Below, piece by piece: positions 7,272 through 15,624 of a DNA stretch of 29,029 nt. The stretch spans positions 1-29,029 of the forward strand of contig CAYFJO010000093.1 in NCBI GenBank assembly GCA_964343305.1. Reading direction: 5' to 3'. How positions within the stretch are numbered: the first letter of the stretch is position 1; each line of letters starts with the position of its first letter. The position numbers were made by a program, and so were the translations under genes. Below the pieces are notes generated by a model. That model saw nothing but the letters and a program-made list of their open reading frames with translations. It was not told the DNA's origin and made no database searches. The stretch comes from CAYFJO01 sp964343305 (lineage in GTDB: Bacteria; Planctomycetota; Planctomycetia; Pirellulales; Pirellulaceae).

Positions 7272-8846
7272 TTATGCTTTTTCCGTCGCCGGGCGGTTTG
7301 CTCGGCGGTCGCCGTCACTACGCCGGTCACGAGTCGGCTCGTCACTTGCGGCGACTTCGGTTTCCGGGTCCGTCGCGCGACGAGGTTGTCGTGGATCGGC
7401 GTCACGCCGGCCGCCACCTCGTTGGGCTTCACGGCGGCCGTTGACCGTTGTGTCGCTCTTGCGCTTGGCTGGGAAGAGATCTGACCAACGCCGGCCGCGC
7501 AACTGCTCAAGCGGCTCTTTGAGAAAGACGAGCCCCAGGCCGATCAACAATCCTCCAACAAAACCACAGAGCACGATCGCTGTTTTGCCAGGTCCCAGCG
7601 GATGATTTCCAACCACGGGACCATCCAGCCGCGTGATCAAACTGGCCGAGTTCGCCGCCGTCATGTTGGCGCGGGCATCGGCCATTTCTTTCTGTGCTTG
7701 CTTAAGGATTTCGGTCCGTTGAGCCACGTCGTCGACCAGGTTGCTATATCGGGCGCGAAGCGACGCCAGTCGATCGAGCCGACTCTTGATACCGCTTTCC
7801 TGTTTTCGAAGGGTCGTCAGTCGTGTTTGGCTGATCGCAAGGTCTGCTTCAATGCCGCGCACCGCCAATCCCAATTCACTGTGCAGATCCTGTCGCACTT
7901 CTTGTTCGGCGACAATGGCAGCCTTCACATGTGGATGGTCCTTGCTCATGCTGCCCATCAACTTCGATGTATTCAACTGCGCATCGACTAGACCTTCTTT
8001 CAACCGACGCAATGCAGGTTGCGAATCCAGTAAGCGGTTGGGCGTGGCAATCAAATGATCGGGATTCTCTTTCGCCACGTGAAGGTGCTTCTTTTGCTGT
8101 TCGATCAGCTCGAAATTGGCTTCCTCTTCACGCAGTTCGGTTTTGAGTTGATTCAAGGCTTGTCGCAGGTTACTCGTGCCGCCGGCCGAGTTGCTCAGGC
8201 TCCGCAGTTCGCCGAGATCCGTGCCAACGTCCGATTCCAGCGATTCCAGCTTCGATGTTGCAGCGTCCAGGTCTTTTTCTGCCAGCTTGACGGCCTTATC
8301 GAGCTCGGCCGTGATGCTGCGAGCTTTCTTATCTCGCAATTCCCGCATGCTTTGATCCAATTGATCACTGACCGCCAGCGCCAGCACCGAGGCACGCTCA
8401 CGAGTGGGGCCTTTGACCGCAACGTGGATCACTTCTGTCGCTCCGAATTCCGCGCCGTTCGGGGCACGTACCGCGATGGCACCTTGCAAGCTTTCAACGT
8501 CATCGTCCGTCGGCCAACTTTTTGCCGCTGTCGGCTTTGCCGGGCCTGCCTGCGTTAGCGCCGCGCGCACAACCTTCTGGCTGCGAGCCATTTCGAGAAT
8601 CGTCTCTTGCGCGGTCTTCATCGCTTCGCGCGTTTCGAATCGGCCTTGGCGGTTGATCTTTCCGCCGGCTTCATCCCGCACGACCATTGCCTGGGTCGCT
8701 TGCCACACGGGTTTTTTCAGAAGTGCATAGCCCAACGAGAGGAGTGTCACAACAACGGTCGGCACAATCCACAGGAGATAGTTGGTTTTGAATTGATTAA
8801 GAATCTGGCGGAAATTGATCCCGCTTGGTTTCGTTTGAATCGCCAT
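7272..8846 (-). CDS. Wzz-like polysaccharide chain-length/co-polymerase protein
   Basis: The 524-residue inner-membrane protein has the Wzz layout: TM1 at about 23-43, a long periplasmic helical region rich in coiled coil (about 130-400), a Pro/Gly segment, and TM2 at about 421-442. The frame is open upstream to 9017 inside the preceding gene, but the ATG at 8846 puts TM1 in the usual place. After TM2 comes an ~80-residue Arg/Asp-rich tail of low complexity. It has no Walker motifs, so this is not a fused BY-kinase. It follows the priming transferase gene by 23 bp, supporting a role in exopolysaccharide assembly or length control. Confidence 0.8.
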   Translation of the reverse strand: MAIQTKPSGINFRQILNQFKTNYLLWIVPTVVVTLLSLGYALLKKPVWQATQAMVVRDEAGGKINRQGRFETREAMKTAQETILEMARSQKVVRAALTQAGPAKPTAAKSWPTDDDVESLQGAIAVRAPNGAEFGATEVIHVAVKGPTRERASVLALAVSDQLDQSMRELRDKKARSITAELDKAVKLAEKDLDAATSKLESLESDVGTDLGELRSLSNSAGGTSNLRQALNQLKTELREEEANFELIEQQKKHLHVAKENPDHLIATPNRLLDSQPALRRLKEGLVDAQLNTSKLMGSMSKDHPHVKAAIVAEQEVRQDLHSELGLAVRGIEADLAISQTRLTTLRKQESGIKSRLDRLASLRARYSNLVDDVAQRTEILKQAQKEMADARANMTAANSASLITRLDGPVVGNHPLGPGKTAIVLCGFVGGLLIGLGLVFLKEPLEQLRGRRWSDLFPAKRKSDTTVNGRREAQRGGGRRDADPRQPRRATDPETEVAASDEPTRDRRSDGDRRANRPATEKA

Positions 8847-8869
8847 TTTGTCTCGTATCCAGGAATTGT

Positions 8870-10279
8870 TTAATAAGCGTTTTGTCGGGAAAAGACGACG
8901 AAGATCGTGCGGAACAGGATTTTGATATCCAGCCACAGCGACCATTCGCGGATGTACTGGTGATCGCATTCGACACGCTTTTCCATTTTTTCCAGCGTAT
9001 CGGTTTCGCCGCGCCAACCGTTGACTTGTGCCAGGCCAGTGATGCCCGGCCTGACCTTGTGACGCAGCATGTATCCTTGAATCTGGCCGCGATATTGTTC
9101 GTTGTGCGCCGAAGCATGGGGCCGCGGGCCAACCAACGACATGCTGCCTTCCAGCACGTTGAACAACTGCGGCAATTCATCGAGAGACGTTTTGCGAAGC
9201 AGTGCCCCCAGCGGCGTGACACGTGAATCGTTCTTCTGTGCCTGTGCTACTTGCTCGCCGTCTTCACAAACGCTCATCGTGCGGAACTTCCAGACTTTGA
9301 TCTCGCGGCCGTCCAATCCATAGCGTCGCTGCCGGAAGAAAACCGGACCAGGCGACGACCGTTTGATCAGCATCGCGATCACGGCCATCGGCAGGGCAAG
9401 AGCCAGCAACGCAACACTCGCCAGGACGAAATCCACACACCGTTTGACAAGGCCGTCGACACCATAGAACGGGTTTTCAAAAACGCTGACCACAGGCAAG
9501 CCGTTGATGTTCGTCCAGCGCGAGTGCAACAATTGAAACACGAAAAAGTCTGGCACGACGTAGACAGATGCCGTCGAGTCGCTTAACTGGCCGAGCACGC
9601 CGCGAATCCGCTCTTCGGCTCGCATCGGAAAGGTAATGTAGATCATGTCCACTTCGCCCATCCGGGCTTGCTCGACCAATTCCGCGATGTCACCAATACG
9701 CTGGCCAACATCTTCCGGCAATTCGACGGTTCGATCGGCCGGGCGGTCGTCGTAGAAGCCGACGCATTTGAGCCCAAGTTCCGGTGCCGCCTCGACGTTG
9801 CGTACCAGCTCGATGCCAAGTTCCGTGGCACCAACGATGGCAAAACCGCGAGTGTTGATGCCGCGGCTACGGAGCAATCGTTGCAGACCGCGCAATGCAA
9901 TGCGCGAGGCGCTGATGAAAACAGGCGTCATCAGAAACCATAAAAACAGTGACAATCGGGTGTAATCAATCGATGGCTGAACAAAGAACTTGATCACAAG
10001 GAGTGCCGCAATTGTGGCTCCCCACGAAAACAACACCGGCACCAGTTCCTGTTCGGCAGTGGCCCCGCGCCAGTTTCGATAGACCCCGATCAATTCCGCG
10101 GCCAGGAAATAAATTACCGCCGCAAGTGCCGTTACGGCGACAATCCAGTTGCCGCTGAGGGTTTCCCCCAGTCGAATCGAAACCACCAAACCGGCCAAAA
10201 CGCAAAAAATATCGACCGCGCGGTGGACGAGGCCTCGCATGGACCAATGTTGCCGAATGTGACGGTCGTAGGACGACAT
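8870..10279 (-). CDS. Exopolysaccharide polyprenyl glycosylphosphotransferase (WcaJ/EpsE type)
   Basis: This enzyme transfers a sugar-1-phosphate from a UDP-sugar to undecaprenyl phosphate, the first membrane step in exopolysaccharide synthesis. The 469 residues show four N-terminal TM helices (about 17-130), a CoA-binding-like Rossmann domain (about 140-270), a fifth membrane segment (about 284-304), and the catalytic sugar transferase domain. The latter has FRQRRYG, KFRTM, the LDELPQL block (366-372) and LVGPRP (382-387). The length is typical. The sugar cannot be predicted; glucose or galactose is common in the family. It is first of a two-gene unit with the Wzz-like protein. Confidence 0.9.
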   Translation of the reverse strand: MSSYDRHIRQHWSMRGLVHRAVDIFCVLAGLVVSIRLGETLSGNWIVAVTALAAVIYFLAAELIGVYRNWRGATAEQELVPVLFSWGATIAALLVIKFFVQPSIDYTRLSLFLWFLMTPVFISASRIALRGLQRLLRSRGINTRGFAIVGATELGIELVRNVEAAPELGLKCVGFYDDRPADRTVELPEDVGQRIGDIAELVEQARMGEVDMIYITFPMRAEERIRGVLGQLSDSTASVYVVPDFFVFQLLHSRWTNINGLPVVSVFENPFYGVDGLVKRCVDFVLASVALLALALPMAVIAMLIKRSSPGPVFFRQRRYGLDGREIKVWKFRTMSVCEDGEQVAQAQKNDSRVTPLGALLRKTSLDELPQLFNVLEGSMSLVGPRPHASAHNEQYRGQIQGYMLRHKVRPGITGLAQVNGWRGETDTLEKMEKRVECDHQYIREWSLWLDIKILFRTIFVVFSRQNAY

Positions 10280-10363
10280 AGATTGACCTTGGGGTAGTAG
10301 CTGTAAATGAAGCCCAAGGAAGTATAGGTCGCCCTTATGTCGATTGTCGCTTTAGCACGCGGA

Positions 10364-10750
10364 CTACCGTGCCATAAACCTCTCCTTCGATCCCGTGCAG
10401 TCATGCTCGATGTCGACATCGGAGCCTAGCTTGCTCGTCCAACAACCGTTTGGCAATTGGCGGGCAGCGTGTGTGACTCGGTCGTCCTTGGCAAACAACG
10501 CGATCTTATCGTAGCCGTCTTCCAGTGAGTCGTTATCTGCCGGGCCATACCCGATTGTTGCAAACGCATGAGCAAAGGAATCGGCCGATGTACTATCGTC
10601 ATCGATTGGCCAATAGTCGCCTGTGATGGGCCACCACCAACGTGACGCATCACCTGCGGCCCAGGCGATGCAGTTGTAGCCGAGCGAGAAGTCGCTGGTG
10701 ATTTCAAACCCGCTGGACGATAGATTCGGAAAGCTATTGTCCAGACTCAT
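10364..10750 (-). CDS. Small Cys/His-motif protein, possible toxin-like partner
   Basis: This 128-residue soluble protein has strong local signatures: YNCIAWAAGD (25-34), a run of three Trp (38-40), AFATIGY (62-68), THAARQLPNGCWTSKLG (93-109) and DIEH (113-116). The Cys27 and His94 arrangement resembles NlpC/papain-like folds, where a Cys follows a Tyr-Asn at a helix start. I tentatively link it to the uncharacterised DUF7689-type family from memory. Its start codon overlaps the stop of the upstream gene (ATGA, 10747-10750), so the two proteins are translationally coupled. The function is not known; toxin or effector activity is only inferred from the partner. Confidence 0.65.
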   Translation of the reverse strand: MSLDNSFPNLSSSGFEITSDFSLGYNCIAWAAGDASRWWWPITGDYWPIDDDSTSADSFAHAFATIGYGPADNDSLEDGYDKIALFAKDDRVTHAARQLPNGCWTSKLGSDVDIEHDCTGSKERFMAR

Positions 10751-11160
10751 TTGGCTTCGATCAGTTTCTTTTTAACGCCCCAGCTTATCCAGGCGTCGGC
10801 CATCTCACGGACACGTCCACGCGCCGATTGCGGAACTGGTTGCTCGCCCGTTATCGCATTCAAGGCCCAAAACCAATGAAAGGGTTGGTTACGAAGATCT
10901 TCGAGGATCAGCGGCACGACAGGCATGCCCATGCCGATGATTCGCTGGTAAGTGGCGTTCGTAGCGATGTCCGTTGTCGACGACAGATATCGAGTCTCTT
11001 CTTTCCACTGTGCAGAGAGGTCGTCGAACTGTTGGCGAAATTCGTCGCTTACATCGGTTGCCAGGGCCTGCTGGACTTGCAACTCCTCGCCGTCTTTCCA
11101 ATCTGCTGGAACCGGGTCGACGGGTCGAATGACACCTTCGTGATAAACTGCTTTGATCAT
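10747..11160 (-). CDS. AF2212-like antitoxin N-terminus fused to an unknown domain
   Basis: The 137-residue product begins MIKAVYHEGVIRPVDPVP and continues with W-KDGEEL. This is the pattern of AF2212-like/DUF104 small proteins, often antitoxins of VapC-type toxins (known family feature). The remainder (about 38-137) is a different domain with IIGMGMPVVPLIL and the aromatic block HWFWALNAITGE (95-106). I chose the ATG at 11160 over the upstream one at 11187 because the conserved MIKAVY start and a GGAG site about 10 bp upstream support it. No PIN-domain toxin is nearby; instead it overlaps the small Cys/His protein by 4 bp. Confidence 0.65.
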   Translation of the reverse strand: MIKAVYHEGVIRPVDPVPADWKDGEELQVQQALATDVSDEFRQQFDDLSAQWKEETRYLSSTTDIATNATYQRIIGMGMPVVPLILEDLRNQPFHWFWALNAITGEQPVPQSARGRVREMADAWISWGVKKKLIEAK

Positions 11161-11335
11161 GGGAAACGCTCCGTTGTCGACACACACATATTTTACCGTA
11201 CGAATGTCGAGTCAGCGAGTCGAGTTCGCACTTGTGACCGCAGACTCTTCGGGTGTGGGCAACTCTCGCGGCGCTGCGGCGTTGGGAATTGGCCGGCATC
11301 CAGCGCATCCGCTGTGAAACATTCACCAGAGAATT

Positions 11336-12643
11336 TTAGGCAAACTTCTTCACAACGACCGCGCTCGCCTGACCTTGCGGAGTCACGTTGACGGTGTTAA
11401 AGGAGTCGCCCGGCGACGTTTCGTCGTCGGTCACGACGCAAACCGGGCACTCAGGATCAGGCGTTTCGTAGTTGAGCACCGGGAAGAGATGCCCGGCGTT
11501 GAGTGCCATTGTGCTGGCAATGAGTTCGACAATTCCGCTGCCGGCTCCCAGGTTGCCAAAGTAGCTCTTGGCGGCAACCACCGGCAATTCGGATGCACGA
11601 TTGCCGAAAACTTCGCTGATGGCCTGCGCTTCGGCAATGTCGCAGGTTCGCGTCGACAATCCGTGTGCATGAACGTGTCCGATGTCGTCCGGCGAAATGT
11701 CCGCGGATCGGATCGCCTGGTTCATGGCGTTCTTCATCGCCGCGTCGCGGTGGGCAACACACTTGCGATCCAAAACAGTGGAACTGCCGTGTCCGACGAC
11801 CTCCGCCAAGATGTTTGCTCCGCGTGCTTTGGCGGTCGCCAGTTCTTCCATCACAATCACGGCCGCGCCTTCGCCGAGGACCATGCCTTTGCGATCCTTG
11901 TCAAACGGCCGGCAAGCGTTTGCCGGTGCCTGGCCGTTGGCGATTTCTTCCTGCAGCACCACGTGAATGGTTCGTAACGGATGAATCCGAGTTCCGGTGG
12001 CACCCGCCAGCATCGAATCGGCGTTGCCTCGGCGGATGATCTCATACGCCTCGCCGACGGCCAGCAATCCCGCCGCCTCTCGCAGCGTGATCGAGTTATT
12101 CGGTCCGCGCAGGTCGTTGTAAATCGCCACGTGACTCGCGGGCATGTTGGGCAAATACTTGAGCAGCCAAAGTGGCGTGATTTCCGGCAAGCCGTCATCC
12201 GCCCAACGATTGAATTCAAAGTTGCCGTTTTCATCAAGACATTTGCGGACGCCCGCGATAAACTCGTCGGGGCGAGTCATGATGTAGTCCGCGCCGTATA
12301 CGACTCCGGTTCGCTCGGGATCGAACTGACCTTGCTCCAGCTTCGCATCATTCAACGCAGTTTGGGCCGCCGCGACGCCCATCTCGATTTCACGGCACAT
12401 CACTTTCGTGCCTTTTCTGATCTCGCGCTTGAGCTTCTTTTCCAACGGACCAAAGTCGTCGATGTGTCCGGTAAACTCGCGAGCTTCGCCACCGAACATC
12501 GTCGGCAAATCATCGGTCGGAACGCTGGCCAGCGGCTGCACTCCGCTACAGCCCGTCGTCAGCGCATCCCAAAGTGCTTGGGGCGAGTTTCCCACGGGAC
12601 TGACAAGCCCCGCACCAGTGATTACAACTCGACGTGAAGGCAT
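11336..12643 (-). CDS. Ketosynthase-fold protein lacking the catalytic Cys and third His
   Basis: This 435-residue protein is homologous to FabF along its full length (MPSRRVVITGAGLVSPVG at the start, GEGAAVIVMEELATAKARGA in the middle). Aligning its ITLREAAG block to the TACASA block of the local FabF puts Glu189 where the nucleophilic Cys should be. His327 is kept (VHAHGLST), as is Lys359, but the second active-site His is Asn364 (KSYFGN). It therefore cannot form an acyl-enzyme by the normal route. Known parallels are chain-length factors and KSQ domains, which have Gln. A role as heterodimer partner of a true KS, or in another acyl transfer, is inference. It is minus strand, possibly co-transcribed with the upstream glycosyltransferase. 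Confidence 0.85.
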   Translation of the reverse strand: MPSRRVVITGAGLVSPVGNSPQALWDALTTGCSGVQPLASVPTDDLPTMFGGEAREFTGHIDDFGPLEKKLKREIRKGTKVMCREIEMGVAAAQTALNDAKLEQGQFDPERTGVVYGADYIMTRPDEFIAGVRKCLDENGNFEFNRWADDGLPEITPLWLLKYLPNMPASHVAIYNDLRGPNNSITLREAAGLLAVGEAYEIIRRGNADSMLAGATGTRIHPLRTIHVVLQEEIANGQAPANACRPFDKDRKGMVLGEGAAVIVMEELATAKARGANILAEVVGHGSSTVLDRKCVAHRDAAMKNAMNQAIRSADISPDDIGHVHAHGLSTRTCDIAEAQAISEVFGNRASELPVVAAKSYFGNLGAGSGIVELIASTMALNAGHLFPVLNYETPDPECPVCVVTDDETSPGDSFNTVNVTPQGQASAVVVKKFA

Positions 12644-12752
12644 TTGGGGAAGCGTGGTTCTGCATGTAGGAGCGCGAAGTTACAGACCTCTCGATCAATT
12701 CTAGGTCGGACTATGGATGTCGTCGAGCGGATGTTGGCTTGTATCGATTAGG

Positions 12753-13418
12753 TCAGTAATACCGTGCCAAGATATCCGGATGAACGCCCAGTGCCTCGGC
12801 CAGCAACAACGACCAATTACGCAATGTCTGGCGAACGGGGCCGTACTTGCCCCAGCGCCTGGCACTCGTGTGAAGCGGACCGGGCAGCACAACGAGCGGA
12901 GAAAATCGCCGCAGTTTTCTCACCAGCAAGACATCTTCCATCAGTCCCACGACCGGAAATCCGCCAAGTTGATCGAACAGAGCACGCCTCACGAAGATGC
13001 CTTGGTCGCCGTAAGCCATTCGCAGAATGCGGGCACGCAGCGTGTCGCCGCGCTCGATCAATCGATAGATCAATCCTCGGGCTTCGATGCAGTGCTGAAA
13101 CGCGCCGAATTCGATTCGTGGATTTGCCAGGGCGTGCCTGATTTCCTGAAGTCCTACGGAGGCCAACCACGAGTCGGCGTGAAGAAACAACAGTACCTCT
13201 CCGCTTGCCTGCTGTGCTCCATGGTTTTGTTGCCGCGCTCGCCCTGGCCTCGACCGTAGTACTTGGCAATCGAACTGCCCGGCGATCTCACACGTTGCGT
13301 CGCTGCTGCCGCCGTCGACGACAATCACCTCGTGCGGATTCGCCGCCAGCGCGCGGGTGAGACAGTGCGCAATGCCGTCCGCTTCGTTCAGCGCGGGAAT
13401 AATGATGGAGATTCTCAC
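12753..13418 (-). CDS. Family 2 glycosyltransferase (TIGR04283-like)
   Basis: This 221-residue GT-A enzyme has the nucleotide-sugar binding strand ISIIIPALNE (3-12), VVDGGSSD (33-40) and a divalent-metal motif LHAD (79-82), followed by GDQGIFVRR and a GLMEDV acidic catalytic-type loop. The compact single-domain form matches the TIGR04283 group of small GT2 proteins. No membrane helices are evident. The start is GTG at 13418, with no clear Shine-Dalgarno, but the conserved N-terminal strand begins right there. The acceptor is unknown. Confidence 0.85.
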   Translation of the reverse strand: MRISIIIPALNEADGIAHCLTRALAANPHEVIVVDGGSSDATCEIAGQFDCQVLRSRPGRARQQNHGAQQASGEVLLFLHADSWLASVGLQEIRHALANPRIEFGAFQHCIEARGLIYRLIERGDTLRARILRMAYGDQGIFVRRALFDQLGGFPVVGLMEDVLLVRKLRRFSPLVVLPGPLHTSARRWGKYGPVRQTLRNWSLLLAEALGVHPDILARYY

Positions 13419-13427
13419 AGAGAGATA

Positions 13428-13469
13428 GAATATCGAATTTCAGCATTCCTTGTTCGGCGTTCGATATTC
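13428..13469. repeat. Inverted repeat between two minus-strand genes
   Basis: GAATATCGAA (13428-13437) and TTCGATATTC (13460-13469) are perfect 10-bp arms with a 22-nt loop. It fills most of the 60-bp gap between the secretin-like gene and the glycosyltransferase gene. It is AT-rich, unlike the other repeats in the window, and could attenuate transcription or protect the upstream mRNA end. Confidence 0.55.
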
Positions 13470-13478
13470 AAACTGCGT

Positions 13479-14696
13479 TCAATACCGCCCACGATATTTC
13501 TCGGCAACGCTGCCGGCAGCGCGTTGAGCGTCGATCAGCACTTCGCTGGCCTTGCCTTTGCTCTCGACAAACAGCAGAGCATCGGCTCGACCCGACACCG
13601 TTTTATCCAGTTTGATTCTGATCGGAATGCCCAGCGGTGTCGCGCGTTCCGGGCCGGGTGTTGCCACGACACCGCAACTGAGAAGCAGAACGTGGTCAGC
13701 GGGCCATAAGAATCGCTCGTGGACGCGCCAACTGGCGACCTGTGGCACTTGAATTTGAATCCGCTGACGTTGGCCAGTCGCGGTTGGGACGTCGATTGGA
13801 ATCGGAATCAACTGCTCGATTTGGTCGACTTCGCAGCGAATCACGGCATCGACTTTGCGACCATCCAGCGAAAACAGCGGACTGACTTGCAACGAAAACC
13901 CTTCGTCGAATTGCCCCATATCGAGGTCAAATCCCGCCAAGGAATCACGCATCACGACCGATCGAAGGTAGCTCCGCGGCCGGCGGCGTGCAACCGTGTG
14001 CGACTGGCCGTTGCTCATGATCAAGTTCGGCGAATTGTGTTCTTGGAAGTCCGTGCGTTTTTTCAAATCGCCCATCAACACGGCCGCATTTTCTTTCGAG
14101 ATCAACCAGGCTTCGATGCCGGGAGTTTTGACGTTGATCGGCCGCAACATGGCGAACGACTTGCTGCGCCAGTTGGGGCTGCCGACTGTCACAAGACGCA
14201 TTCCCATCACATAAGATTCTGCTTGACTCGATACGAAGCGATCCACAATCCCTTTAACCACGGCGTGCATCGTAGGTGTGTGATAAACCCGCAACGTCGT
14301 CTTGCTTGCACTGAGCAACGCCACTGGTTCAGAGAACCAGATCTCCGGTCCTGTCTCGCGGAGAATCCAATCGATGATGGCCTGCTCCGGCTTGGACGTG
14401 GATTTCACGCGACTCGTGTAGGGCGAGATATTGTATTCGCGCCAAACCTGTCCGTGCTGTCGCGGCAATTGAGCCGCTCCGGCGACCGGTGCGGTGACTT
14501 GAGTTTGCGTGATCGGCTGGTTCGCGATTGTGTTTGGTGCCAGCGACGTGGGGTTGGCTTGTGCAGCGTCACTTGTTGGCCGGGCTACCAACGGTGGAGT
14601 ACTGCTGGTTTGTGCCGGCTGAAATTCGTTCTGAGCCGCGGCATGAAGATGGACGAGACAGAGAACGAGCATCGCGAAACCAATTCGCATCGACAT
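13479..14696 (-). CDS. Secreted protein with a secretin-like C-terminal region
   Basis: The 405-residue product begins with a signal peptide (MRIGFAMLVLCLVHLHAAA, cleavage near residue 22). The first ~100 mature residues are Gln/Pro/Thr-rich. Residues about 180-390 resemble the type II/III secretin core: NLIMSNGQSHTV, a GFSLQVSPLFSLDGRKVDAVIR block, then a paired strand ending VLLLSCGVVATP in place of the usual dG-tlvlgGl. It lacks long N-domains and may not form a pore. The ATG at 14696 has GGAG 7 bp upstream, so I reject the upstream start at 14825. It is divergent from the ACP-like gene. The secretin relation is by eye and moderate. Confidence 0.65.
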   Translation of the reverse strand: MSMRIGFAMLVLCLVHLHAAAQNEFQPAQTSSTPPLVARPTSDAAQANPTSLAPNTIANQPITQTQVTAPVAGAAQLPRQHGQVWREYNISPYTSRVKSTSKPEQAIIDWILRETGPEIWFSEPVALLSASKTTLRVYHTPTMHAVVKGIVDRFVSSQAESYVMGMRLVTVGSPNWRSKSFAMLRPINVKTPGIEAWLISKENAAVLMGDLKKRTDFQEHNSPNLIMSNGQSHTVARRRPRSYLRSVVMRDSLAGFDLDMGQFDEGFSLQVSPLFSLDGRKVDAVIRCEVDQIEQLIPIPIDVPTATGQRQRIQIQVPQVASWRVHERFLWPADHVLLLSCGVVATPGPERATPLGIPIRIKLDKTVSGRADALLFVESKGKASEVLIDAQRAAGSVAEKYRGRY

Positions 14697-14845
14697 GACA
14701 AATCTCCGTAGTGAACGCGCACGAATGTGCCGGGAGCCGAGAAAAGGAGTGGGAGTATAGGCCGCGGAGCAAAACGGCTCAAGGTCGATCTGATGGCGTC
14801 GAGTTTGCAAATTGCCTATCTTCAATGGGACAAAGGGAGCGCCAA

Positions 14846-15571
14846 ATGGGACTTGATGTCGTCGACCTGTTTCTGGATCTAGAAGAGCAATTCGAAATCG
14901 AAATCTCGGACTTCGATGGGCAACAATTGAAGACTGTTGGAGACTTGTACTTTCTTGTCGTCAGCAAGCTGCGCGAATCAATGTCGAAAGATCGTCGAGA
15001 TCCTGCGAGTAGTCTTTCATTGACCGACGCTGCACATTCACAGATTCGCAACGCATTGTCATTCGTTCTGGATATTCCAATCGACGAAATCGATGCATCC
15101 ACGAAGCTGGATAGCATCCTGCCTAAATCGGGCAGACGCCGAATTTGGCAGGAATTGAGGCAATGCCTTGGCTTGGAATTGCCTGAACTTGTGCGACCAA
15201 CTTGGCTGGTGAATCTTCTCCCTTTCGCCGTGTTATCAGGCTCAGTCTACTTCCTGACTCAACTACCTGAAGACCTTTCATGGCCTTTGCATTTGTTGCT
15301 GCTTCTTGGTTCGATTGCAGCGTTGGCTTTCATTGCTTGCATTTGTTCGATACCGATGGCAACAAACGTTCCGAAAACAATGCCAACCGTGCAAGACTTG
15401 GCCGAGCAAGTGGTCGCCCTTAATTTTTTCCGCCTGCGGAGTGAGTTTCATGGCTGGGAAGATCAAGATGTGTGGAAGGTGTTGAAGTTGATCATTGTAG
15501 AACAGCTAGACGTAAAGCCTGAATTGGTAACTCCAGACGCCAGATTCATTGAGGATTTAAAGGCGTATTGA
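14846..15571 (+). CDS. Membrane protein with ACP-like segments and no phosphopantetheine Ser
   Basis: The 241-residue protein starts MGLDVVDLFLDLEEQFEIEI, which matches ACP from the DSLD motif through helix III, but with Gly where the pantetheinylated Ser belongs and with helix I missing. A second ACP-like stretch (about 65-95, FVLDIPIDEIDASTKLDSILP) and a third at the end (207-241, IIVEQLDVKPELVTPDARFIEDL) match the helix I and loop part of ACP; the protein stops before any DSL motif. Two TM helices lie at about 121-139 and 147-169. The ATG at 14846 is chosen for its AGGGAG site. It precedes a vWA gene by 53 bp. Carrier activity is unlikely; a docking role is a guess. Confidence 0.65.
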   Translation: MGLDVVDLFLDLEEQFEIEISDFDGQQLKTVGDLYFLVVSKLRESMSKDRRDPASSLSLTDAAHSQIRNALSFVLDIPIDEIDASTKLDSILPKSGRRRIWQELRQCLGLELPELVRPTWLVNLLPFAVLSGSVYFLTQLPEDLSWPLHLLLLLGSIAALAFIACICSIPMATNVPKTMPTVQDLAEQVVALNFFRLRSEFHGWEDQDVWKVLKLIIVEQLDVKPELVTPDARFIEDLKAY

Positions 15572-15624
15572 ACTGATTGACTTTTCTTTGTTGGAAAGCG
15601 GTACTTTTGGTAAGCTGGATCTTC

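Noticed and set aside
8846..9017. Longer Wzz-like start at 9017
   Set aside because: It would overlap the priming transferase gene by about 150 bp and add 57 residues with no similarity to the family.
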